Source: Sweltsa coloradensis
Lineage: Eukaryota; Arthropoda; Insecta; Plecoptera; Chloroperlidae
Direction of reading: 5' to 3'
DNA: 64,000 nt
Assembly (NCBI GenBank): GCA_024449915.1
Contig: JAMZAV010000358.1
Span: 806,001-870,000, forward strand
Part shown: positions 36,201 to 48,200 of the stretch, in pieces
Layout of the letters: every line of letters begins with the position of its first letter
Position numbering within the stretch: position 1 is the stretch's first letter
The notes under the pieces: generated by a model
Database searches by the model: none
The model's input: only the letters and a program-made list of their open reading frames with translations
What the model was told of the DNA's origin: nothing
Program-made: the position numbers and the translations under genes

Positions 36201-39200
36201 ATCACCAACACTCCCCATTGGGTTCCCTCCACCTGCCATCACAGGTTTTAAAGAGCTGGAGAAATCTTTTAATTTCTCAACCCCTACCATGCCCCTAATT
36301 TGATCTGTAGTGGAGTCTGCATTGCGAGTAGGCCTATGTGCGTAACAGATGGTAAAAATCTAGAGGATTTGTAGCCTATTGCGTTCTCTCATTGACGACG
36401 TATATGCGCCTAGGCCTAATCAGGACGTTTTAAGTAGTTGGAAAATGAAAAATAATATAACATTGCTTTGGATTGCAAATCCCCCAGACCTAGCCTCTAG
36501 GCTGGGGATGCCATTCGTCCCGCTTTCGGCGGGACAGTCCCGATATCCAATTTTAAGTCCCGCGTCCCGCCAATGCACCCAGCGGGACACAATTGTCCCG
36601 CTTTGTAGAAAAATTGTCAAAGTCCAATTTACAATATCAGATATATGCAGTCCAAAACGTGCAAAGCTATCAACAGCAACCTATATGGGCCACGGGCGGC
36701 GTGTGCGTCGCCAAAGTACTTGGCTTGGCTCGACAGTCAGCACTTTGGTTAGTGTTGATGATATGAGGTAAGGGGGAAGGGGTGTACCGAGTACATCGCG
36801 AAACCTTAGTCTGACCAAGTCTGACTCATTTCCGCACTCCAATGCATTTTTGTTGGTTTTCTGTTTTTTGCACTACAAAAACTACAATATTTTGTTATTG
36901 CATTCAGTCCAGCATTTTTATCTAAAATGCTCAAAATGCACTCGTAAAACATAGTTTTAAAAATTTAACCTGCGGCGCTATAGTTGGGGGAGCCCCCCCA
37001 AACCCCCCGTGCTATTTTCCCTGAAAAGATTTGTCCCGCCGCCTTGAGTTTAAATTATGGCAACCCTACTCTAGGCCTATTTTGTCTGGAAGTGTTTAAT
37101 AATTTTCAAGACAATTATATAGGCCTAGCATAGTACAGGCTAGTCTACCTAGTACCTAGTAATAAATTATGATAATTTTTTTAATTAATTTGGAAGAAAT
37201 ATAGGCCTTAGGCCTACGTTCCAACTAACAATAGGCCTAATTGGTAAGCAATAAATCATAATTTTAAAAGATATTGTCACAATTGTGGTAGATTTAGGCA
37301 ATAGACGCTCTCCTGGACAATTATCTCAACGTACAAATGTACGCGGGAGAAAATCTTTCTGGACTAGCGCCACACGAAACCTCGTACAAACCTAACCTCG
37401 CTTGCATGAAGTGGTAGGGCCTATTCGGTAGCTTACAATTTCCCATGCCATAACTCGCACAGAATTTACTTTTAGATGCTACCCTTTCTTCATTCATGGT
37501 TTTTATTTCAGCTGTTGATCATATTCTGCCGAGTGACGATCAGTATTCTTTTCTTCATGTCAAAGCTTTTGGTCTTCATAATCATTTGTATGGTGATCCG
37601 TGGTCAACCGACGACGTCTACTTCATCGATGACAAATGGCGAGTGCAGAAGAATGTTTTCGCAGCTAATGTGAGTAGTTTTAATTAAAAAAAAAAAATTC
37701 CTTGCAAATATGTAGGCTAGTTTACATGGAGGTAAGTACGGGTAGGGCATAGGGCCCACCTAAAATTAACAATTATCTTGATAACTACCCTACCTTGATT
37801 TTGATTTCTCTAGGCTATCTGCTTTGTTAACCTTGAGTGTATTGGGCATACTACTCTTTATCGACTGCTCACAGACTTTTAATGATTTAATTTTTGTTGT
37901 TATTAACATCACTATAATTAGGCCTAGTGCTTATGACGATGATATCTATGTTAACACCGATTGGTTGTTTCAAGTTTCTTTCAGAATCAACAAGTCTACT
38001 TAAGTTAAAACTGTCCTAAGCTAAATTGCAGTGTAAATTGATACATTGAACTACTGAAACCGTTTCATATTAATACATACTATTCTAGGCTAGGCTAATC
38101 TGTTTTAAATGTCTGTGTTAGCATTTTAGTGAGTTACTGTTAAAAATTGTTATTTTCTTCCACTTGTGCGGTCCACGCAGTCAAGACGCATCGATGACTG
38201 GATAGAAGTGTGGGAACTACCGAGCCACCACGAGAGGAAGCCCGGTCACTACAACACGTCGATGAAGTTCACTTCTCCCGAGCTTGCGATCGTTGCCGAC
38301 GGAGCCGGGACCTTGCACCTTCTGGACACGGCGAGCCGGGCGCGTTCCACCTCGTGGAGCGTTCTGTTCAGCGAGGAGGTCTGCGGCAAGGAGAACGCCT
38401 TCATCATCGTGGACTCGCAGCTGACGACCGTCGCCAACAGACGGGTGATCCACTGTCTGCTGCAGCACATTGACGAGGCGAGGGTCGACAGCGCCTCGGG
38501 CCGAGCGCCGCCCGAACATTTCAAGACGATCCTGGAGTGGATCACGTTGTCGGAGGAGGAGAGCCTCGGCTGGTCCATGATGAGCGTGCGGAAACTCTCA
38601 GGGGCGGAGGTGGGTCAAGCGAATCCTTTATTCTTAGCCATAGAAAGTTACAATATATATTTAATTAGATAATTAGGCTTTGGAATTATTAAATATTAAC
38701 TGAAATGCAAATAAATTACAGAAATTGGCCGTAGACCTACATGTAAACATTATTAATGCAGGCCATCTTATTCAGTTGGTATTAAATTGATTTACAAATG
38801 AGGACAGCTAAACTTCAAAAATACAAAGCTTGTGTGTAGAGGGTTCGGGCATGAGCAAGACTGAAACAACCTCTCCGAGTCTCACGTAGTCTGCAAGCAT
38901 TAGAATGTAAAGTAGGCTTACCTAGCTCTACCGGTATTGGGTTTTGTACGTAAGTGTCCTCTATCATGGTTCGGTACGCCTACTCTACTTTGGCAGCCAA
39001 GCTATTGTAACCGTCTATATTTCATACATATTATTGTGCAGTGTTTTTTTATTTAAATCCAATGAATTGTTTTTATTTCAAGGAGGGTTTTCAAAAGTTA
39101 CAAAGCATTTGAAAGTCAAATAATTGATTAAAAAGTCTCTTTGTACTTTAGTCCTATTTGTTGAAAGCTTCTCACATTGCTGACAATTCATTTCAAGTTA

Positions 39201-42200
39201 CAATAGATTGGAGAAGGGTTGACAGGTTGGGAATGCATAGAGAACATAAATCCCAGCCCTGGCTGGGGACGACAAACTTTTCACCTGCTGATGACAACTG
39301 CAGCTAATTTAAAGTTGTTACCTTAATCCACGACGCGTTTAATCCTTCTGGGACTCATCACGCAGATGGTGGCCACTAAAAATCAGCTAAACTACATGCA
39401 AACAAAACTCACAACACATAACCAAACAGAACCTGTGGTAGGGCCACGCAAGAAGTAAATTCTGCATGCATGTTGTCATCATCAGCAAGGTTACTTCCAC
39501 ACACCATTCATACTGGGGCACACAGTCAGCTGTGTGCCCCAGTATGAATGGTGTGTGAAGTAACCTTGCTGATGATGACAACATGCATGCAGAATTTACT
39601 TCTTGCGTGGCCCTACCACAGGTTTGGTTATGTGTTGTGAGTTTTGTTTGCATGTAGCTAGCTGATTTTTAGTGGCCACCATCCGCCTGATGAGTCCCAG
39701 AAGGACGAAACGCGTCGTGGATTAAGGTAACAAACAACTTTAAATTAGCTGCAGTTGTCATCAGCAGGTGAAAAGTTTTGTCGCCCTCAGCCCTTCAGGC
39801 TGGGTTTTATGTTCTCTATGCTTTCCCAACCTGTCAACCCTTCTCCAATCTATAATTAATTTACAGTGTTAATGTAACAAGTGCAAGTTACAATAGGTTA
39901 ACCACATTCAATCAAAACAAGTAGGGTAACATGCATTGTATGTCTTGTCACCTTGGTTATTTGATTTTGCATGTGTTTGTTGTTACTTACTGGCTAGTAA
40001 GTTTTCTTAAGGCCCACATGACAGCTCAACTCACACGTACTCCCAACAATGTTTCTCAAAGTATCTAGTCACGATGTTCGTATGCATCCAGGTGTGGACT
40101 ACGCCGCGTTCGAGCAAGGCTGCCGTTGCGTTTACATCGCCAGCGGCAAGAAGTTCAACTTCATCATAGACTCTGAGAAGGCGGTGGAAATGCAATGTCC
40201 GCTAGAACCGAACGAGGAGAAGAAGTTCTTCTCGTGGATGCAAACGGCCGACACGATCCACCGTGTGGATCCCGTTGCCTGACAGAGGTAGGTAGGCCCC
40301 GTAATGAATCCTGAATAATGAATATTGAGCTACTGCTAGCCCCCCACCTGGATACACCACTACTGAAATATTACCACACAGATAGCACTCACTCAACTTA
40401 CTATTCCTCAACAAGTATCAAGTTAGACGTTAGACCCAACAAGGAAAATGTGACTGACATTGATAAAACCTTTGAAGGGATCTGCTTGATGTCTCGTTTT
40501 TTGTTTAAACTCGTCAAGGGGTTAGCTGCACATTTTTTATTTTTTTCTTTACTTTTTGGGATCCCTGGTCTTAAAGGGGTGTGATGAAAGGAAGGGCCAA
40601 AAGGCTGGATCATGTGAAAAAACATTGAATAGGGTAGGAGACCAACATTTACCTAAGGGAGTAGGCGCGCCGTGATGGGAAAATAAACCAAAAATAAAAA
40701 ATAACACTACATTTCAAACTTTCGGTCTACGTGACCTTCCTCAGTAGTAGAGAAGAGTTCTGAGGTGAAAACTAAAGCTAGGTAGCCTTTGGCTAGGGGG
40801 GGGGGGGGGTGAAGTAAAAGATGAGTGGGGGGGGGTGGAAGGGTGACAGGGGGGGGGAGGGGAGGGAGGGGGGACTACCAAGGTTTTTAATTAGGTTTGG
40901 GGCCGATTTGCAAATCCTTTGGGTAGGCCATTTCCCCATTTTCTCATTCTCCATCGTGTAAGTGGGAGGGATGACCTATGACAAAACTGTGAAACAGGTC
41001 ACGAAGGAAGGGCCATGCCCATTTCATGCAAAGCCACAGGTTTTTTGAGGTTCCCTCCCTGGGCCCCCTGGAGAAGACACCTGAAGGTGGGGGCTCCAGA
41101 CCCTGAAAAGCAATTTCCGGTGAAATTCACGTGGGACTCTTCTGGCAGAAAGTAAATTTTTCTAGACATCGACATCCATTTGGAGAGGGGACATCAGGAC
41201 GGGGGTTTCCTCAAACCTCCAACCAAAACACTTACCTACACAGAGAAAGCTCCACCCTGCCCACAAAAACTTTCCTTCCCTCCTCGCTGGCTGCCCGCGG
41301 TCCGCAGAATTTGTTCCACGGAACGGGTCGGGAGTGCTACCTCCGAAGATACTCCGTGCTTTCGTCAACAGGGGTTATTCGGGGAACAGGTCCATCAACG
41401 ACTGCCAGACCCCCAACCGTCCACCACCCCCACTCCCCCTACACCAAGACCGACATCGCCCGTGTCACCAGGTGGCACCCGGGTCCCCAACTTTAAAAAA
41501 TCCCCATCCTTCGGGGGGGGAGCACACCCGGGCTGCGTCACCAGGACTCAAATCTCAGCCAAAATACCCCTGGGTGGCATTCAAGCGCCCCCCCAACCCT
41601 TTGGGGACTTATTTGAGGAGAACCCACAGAAGATCCAAAAAGGGAGAAGGGGTCATGCCGGTTCCCCCCCTTCCCACGACCCAGAGGGGGCAAGACGTGC
41701 CCCATGCATAAAACGTCAAGCCCTTCCTGCCCCCCTCACAAATAAACCTATGACTACCAACAACAACAACTGTGGCCTAGCCACGTCTACCAACTTCGAT
41801 GAACCCGGGCCCCCGCCGGTTTTTGGGACTTCCACTAATACTCTCCAACCCCAAATGAATGGGCACAGCAGGAAAAGAGAGGAAAACCTGGAAACCTTGG
41901 CTTGAGCCCAATGGGCAGGGCCTTTCCCTTCGTGACCTGTTTCCAGTTTGTGTCATCAGGTCACTCCCTCCCACGTCACGTGGAAAACTGAGAAGGGGGG
42001 AAAACGGGCTCCCAATGGATTTGCAAATCGCGCCACAAACCTAATTTAAAACCTTAGGTTCCCCCCTCTCCTCCTCTCTCCCCCCCCGCCCCCCTTTCCA
42101 CCCCCCCCACCACTTTCACTTCACCCCACCCCACCCTACCAAAAATACCTACTTTGTTTTTCACCTCAGTAACTCTTTTTCTATCAAATGAAGGGAAAGG

Positions 42201-45200
42201 GCACGAGACCGAAACGTTTTAAAAGTAGTGTTTTTTGTTTTTTGTGTTTATGTCTTCTATCACCGCGCCTACTCCACTTAGGTAGCGTTTGTCTCCTACC
42301 CATCTCACATGTTTTTTCCCCTAGGTCTTTTAAGTTTAAAAAAAAACATTTATTGAATATAGGCCCACGGGAAATAATCAACCGACCCCTTTTTGGGAAA
42401 AATTGAAAAAACTAAAGCAGTTTTCGCCCAGTTGTATTGGGAAATTTCCCAGCCTAGGTGGGAGGCCCCAGCAATTTGTACCGGGACCTATTACGTTCCT
42501 AAAAACACCCCCCCCCTGCAATATGTGTAATGCAACTAAAGTGCCTCCTTGCTCTCTCTAAAAGGAGGTGACACAACGAGCCCGGGTAATCACGAGCGGG
42601 GATGTACGTGAAGGTCGGGAGGCCGCGCTGGGGGCGAGCCGGGGTACCGTGCTACTAGGGGCCCACCGGCAAATACTAAACTCAGCAGGTCTCGCTGGCA
42701 TACTGACTGAATCGGAGTTCTTGAACATTCCAACCTGTTACTGCTCCTGCAATCTCTTTATTCCAAATAGGCACTCTAAAAGTTGATTTTGATTTTAAAA
42801 ATTTGATTAGGCCAAATTTATTCTAAAAAAAAAATTTTCATATTTTTCCTATACCTAGATTTTCTGTTTCGACTTTAAACCAAATTGTTATTAAAGAGGG
42901 TTCACTAGATCTACACTTTTAGGCCTATATCTGTATGAAAGGTCTTCCGGGGGTTTGTGGGAAAAGTGAGTAAACTAACTCATGAAAAGAACAGAGGTTA
43001 CAAGTAAGTTTAAGTTTAAAACAATGTGCTACTATGAGGTGGGTGTGTCTAATCATCCCCATAATGAAAATTATAAAAAAAGACCACATTTGGTACAGTA
43101 TAAGTAGAGATGTGCAAAAATGGTTTTTTAAAGTTTGAAAATTCGCACCTTAAAAATAAAAATTCGCGATTTGTCGGGATTTACCAAAAAACACAATTTT
43201 CTCATGCACAACTTTAAAAAAAATAATAAAAAAAAGTTTCAGGATAGCTTGATTGATTTGAAAGATTTAAAAGAAAAACAAGCTCATGAGAGTGAAGTTC
43301 AGAATCAGTTGAATTTTAAGCTCAATTTCAGCCTTCAGTTTTCAAAGTTTCCGACAGTTTTTACCAGAATTACTTTCGTCTACCCGGCACTTCCACCAAA
43401 TTTACGAAATTATTAGGGATGTGCGAGTACCTACTCGAAATGTCGAGTTTTTTCGAGTTTTTTTTTGTACTCGACATCGAGGCGAGTTTGGTTTTAGGCT
43501 CGAAGTTTTCAAGTCGAGTTTTTAAACATATGAAATCCTATGAAAACTGAAAAGAACCATCATCACAGTAGGGCTAGGCCTACGCACAGAGACCTGGGCC
43601 TAGGCTTATTACAACCTAGGCCTACTACGTGTGTACTGTGACGGCAAAAGTAGGCCTTGGCCCTAGAGACTGCGTGCTTTCAAAAATTATTACGATAAAC
43701 AACAACAGAGACTTGGATGCGGGAAACCGGGAATAGGACTAGGCCTACACGGCGTCGAAAACAAATATCCTTTATTGGTTTCGTTGCGTCTATATCACTT
43801 ATATTTCACATCAACTATCGAGAAGAAAGAATGCCAGTGAACATTCCATTAATGCACTTTTTACGTTTTTTAAAAAATCGTAGTTGGCGTAGTTGACATG
43901 TTTTATGTCTCTTCCTTCAATCTTCCATCTTTGCTTTGATGCCAGTGTTTGATGACGCGAACGACGCGTTGCGCGCTCCGTCGACCATCGCTAGAACTAG
44001 GGTCGATAAAAAAGGTTACCCCAGTCGATAAAGAAGTTACGTAACCTTTTTTATCGACTCTGCTGGAACCATTCTAGGGCGCGGAATATTCAAATATGCT
44101 GAAATAGCATTGGAGATGCCTTTGACCGCGAATATTATAATGCGAGTGCGAATTTGGAGTTTTTTTTTTCGGATTAAACATCGCAGCAGTATTGTTATGG
44201 GGTCAGGAACTATAGATAACATACAGTATAATTATAATTTTATTGAAATTGACCAGCACAAAGGGCAGGAAGGCCTCAATACCCTGATACAAGTACAATG
44301 ATGTATTTTTTATAATTATTTGTTTACAACAGAAAAATTGTTGTGTTCCAAGTGAACCGACTAAATAAAAAAATTTAAATTTTGAAAATGAGTACTCGAC
44401 TCGACTCGACTCGATACTCGAGTATTTAAAGAATAAATCTACTCGACTCGACTCGAATTCAAAATGTGCTAAATCGCACACCCCTAGAAATTATGCATTT
44501 TTTATGTAGGTAATGTCTTTTGATATGGATATGAAGTAGGCCTATTTTGAGCTTACTCTCGTTCAAACGATTATTAAGATCTCACAATCGCATTGTTTGA
44601 CACTTTGCCTCCACCTTATGTACTAGCCAGTATAATTTAATTTCGGGCTTCGACCCGGCACCTCCACCAAAACTTTGAATTTTTTTTTTTTAATTTTTGT
44701 GACCTAATTCGCATTTTGAGGACATAATTGCTAATTTCGCCACTAGTTCGCGGTATCAACTTAAATTTCCGCGAAAATTCGCGAATTGGAAATTGGTACC
44801 ATTCAATCACAATTCATGAGATTCATGTGCAAACTGAATTTGAAGGGATTATTGCAACTTTGAAAAAAATTCGCAAATTTCGTTGTCACCATTTTTTCAC
44901 ATCTCTAGGTATAAGTCAACCATAGCAGAAAATAGTTATTATTACTAGTGATGACGACGATTAATCGTTAACCGGTTAAGAACCGGTTAATTTTTGTAGC
45001 CTAACCGGTTACGTGAACAATAACCGGATAATTTATTTGGGATGTAATGTGAAATTTCTTTCTTTGTATTTACCGCTCGTGAGATAAAGAGAACCGACCT
45101 TGTCCTGTTGTTATGTTATTTACTTGTCCGAGTGCTTCCCGCTTTGACAGCTCAACTTGTGCTGCCGATCACATGGGTAAATGCAGTCCCTTTCCTCCCC

Positions 45201-48200
45201 CCTCATTAGCAGCAGTCGGGCAATGTGAGAAGGTCGAGTGGCTCTCCATTCGCCCTCTCCCGCCCATACGATCGTAGTATTTCAGCACTGCCGACAAATG
45301 CAACCCGATACTTGGCCTGGCCTACCCACTCCACTACCGGCCTCTTTTCCCGACGAGCTTGAATGAGCATGAATTCAAGCACATGTTTCTATGCCATGTG
45401 ATCATTTTATTGTATGTAACAAAATCGACTGCAGTCTTCAGTAGCCAAGTGTTGTATTGACAGCATCATTGATTAAAAACAATGATCTTGCAATTATTAT
45501 CGCGTAAAAAAAACACGGCACTGCTGGAGAGGGCAACATTGAGATGTATGAGCTGGCCGGCCGGCCGGGCCGTGTCCTTCACTGGCAGCGCGAGTGGGAG
45601 AGGAGGGGTAACCGGTCTCCTAGGCGGCGGGCGGGGTGGGGAAGTGACCTTTCACACAAGATCGCGCTCGCTGGCAGGAAATAGTGTTTCTTCGTCGGTC
45701 GGTGTTCATAAAAGGCGAAAATGATGCATGCATTATGGTAAATTAACATTGAGAAACACAACATTTTGAACGATACGGTGAGGAAAACAATCGATTGAGG
45801 AACAGTGGATGCGGGAATTTTTAACATTGTTGTAAATAGGACGTTTGCAAAAACTTTTTAAATATAGCAATCATGGCGGGAAAGCGGACGATGCGGGAAC
45901 AATCCATAGGGTTTTACTGCATTTTATTTACTACGTATTAAACTTGGCGTGTGCACATTGAATTGAGATCAAAAGAGTAAAATGTTGTTTGTAGTTAATT
46001 TTTATTTCTGGAAGATTTGATGGAATTTCCTGTTGCTCAAAATGTTTTTTTCCTCTCGTGCGATTTATTTCACGGAACAGATAATACACAGCATAAATAG
46101 CCCTCCCCTCCCCGCGCGACGTTGGCCGCCGTGATGTCGCGTAAACAATGCTGGCTACACTACACTCGTCTTTGACAGTCTTTGTGAAGGTGAAGGTCGT
46201 TCTCTGTGAAGTAAGATATCAGCATGTTTGAAAGATTCAATGGCAATATTTATTACTTGACACCGACAGCATTCAGAGATGAAATACGTATCGGGGGGGC
46301 GCGAGCACTAATGAATGAACTGATTACATAAGTTCGTCATGGCGGTGGGGGGGGGGCACTGAGATAGCGACGAGGCAATTGATTTCGAGTTGCCTACGAT
46401 CCGATATCGGTTACACTACGCAGATGTGCAACATAAACAATTTTGTAATCGGTGCTTCATGTTACTCCCAGTTACTCCCGCTTGCAATTGCACAACACAA
46501 AGCGAGCGCCAATAGTGCGTGATTTTACACGTTTTTTTTTAATTAACCGGTTAAGAGAAACCTTAACTGTCGTCATCACTAATTATTACAATCTGTTGGG
46601 CCATGAACCTATCTGTGTATCTAGTGCGCGTCCAGAGCGCGTCTGGTGCGCGTCCAGAGTTCGCCCAGAGCGTGTCTGGTGCACGTCCAGAAAGAAAGGA
46701 AAAGACACTACAAGTTGCAAGCTCTTGGCTATGTCACTGGCACATATGCTAGCTCTTGGCTGCAGGTGAAGAGGTTGAAGGAAAAGAAGAAAAGGGTCTA
46801 ACAGGTTCATCACCTGCTAGAGCCCCCCAGCAGGACAAGGAGTCAACCTTGTAAGGAACAAGGAAACACGGACCCACCAGAGGGTGTAGAGTAGGCTTGC
46901 CCATCTCAACCCCATTGGTGAAGACAGATAGAAAGTGATTGTGATTGATAGGGTGTCAATTGACTGGTTTTTTCTAGTGTGGAAAATGCCTATTGGCTAG
47001 TGTCTTTTCCTTTTGTTTTCTGATCCCAGTCACAATTAGTTGGGCAGCCTCTCTCGTTGCCACGGGTCTTGGTTCAAATCCAGGTTAAGACATGGTTGTT
47101 TTGTTGCCCAAGCACCAGAGTCTAGGAGGGAAGCCCCCTCACTGGTTGTGCTGTTATGTTATATTCCACCCTTCCTATCTCTAACCCTTTCTTTAAGTAT
47201 GAATGAAGAGACACCCTGGCGAGCAACAACAGAAGGGGCAGCTTTTCTCTTGCTGCCAAGGGTCCTGGTTCGAATCCAGAGTGAGCCCATGGATGTTTTG
47301 TCTCCCGAGCACTAGAGTTAAGAGAGTGGCCCCCTTACTGGTTGTGCTGACAGTGTGGCTCAGTATGAATTGTGTTGAAGTAACCTTGCTGATGATGACA
47401 ATATGCATGCAGAATTTGTTTCTTGCGTGGCCTACACCAACCCTTGAAAATCCCACTCGCACGCTCGCATTTTGCGAGTGACAATTTGGCTCTTGCGAGT
47501 AACTTTTATGGACGTGCTTCAAAATATCGTTTTTGCGAGAATTTGAATCGAGCGCCGATTCATGCCGCCGACTTGTGGCAGTGTGCTGAGTATGCCCCCC
47601 CACCCCCTCCTGTCAAACCACTTGTGCGATCTTCCAGAGATTATACCGCGTAAATAATTACCACAACATCACTTCTGTTTTCAATCTGCTAGAAGTCAAA
47701 ATTTAAAAGCTATCACCCATGGTGATAAATCTTTCCTTATCTTGTTTACTCTCGTTCGGGCTCCAGTCCCCTCCTTCCGCGCCCCGAGCCAACGCATCGT
47801 GAGTCGTGACCTTGACTTGACTGTGACAAGTTATAAAGCAGATGAAAACCGAACAGTGAGTGTTATCTTAATGGCCCGCTGCTGTTCCTCTTTCGTGATT
47901 ATGAAATACTACTTCATCGGCACGTCATTGTTTATAGAACAGCATTACGTCTGAGATATTACGATAATTGATGAGCGCGTTTCTTCACAGTTCATTAGGG
48001 CACCCCACACGATTTTTTTGTTTTACTACCCGGGTAACCCGCGGGTAATGTGGACGGGGACCCGGGTCGCAAAACCGTCGGGACTCGCCACCCCTAGCAA
48101 ACAGCCACACACATCATTGCAAGACGCGATCGCGAACATAAGTCCCTTGGGCATTTTGTTGATGCGGCGCATATGATTTGTACCATCAGTGTTCTTATCT

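Larger units (their letters stand above)
39205..39852. repeat. Palindromic pair of hammerhead repeats, arms about 320 bp
   Basis: 39205-39523 is almost the exact reverse complement of 39530-39852; the centre is GGGCACACAGTCAGCTGTGT. The right arm matches 16500-16800 and 48463-48705. Each arm has one hammerhead motif. CAAGTTACAATAG occurs just before the left arm (39193-39205) and again at 39883-39895. Confidence 0.88.

Noticed and set aside
38210..38578. Alternative frames inside NUDCD1 exon 38181-38609
   Set aside because: High GC keeps several frames open; only the frame joining both neighbours by splice phase shows family similarity.
41180..41905. A 241-residue open frame on the plus strand
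   Set aside because: It is proline-rich, lies in the homopolymer-laden palindrome, and overlaps equally open frames on both strands. Only short pieces resemble Penelope-like peptides.
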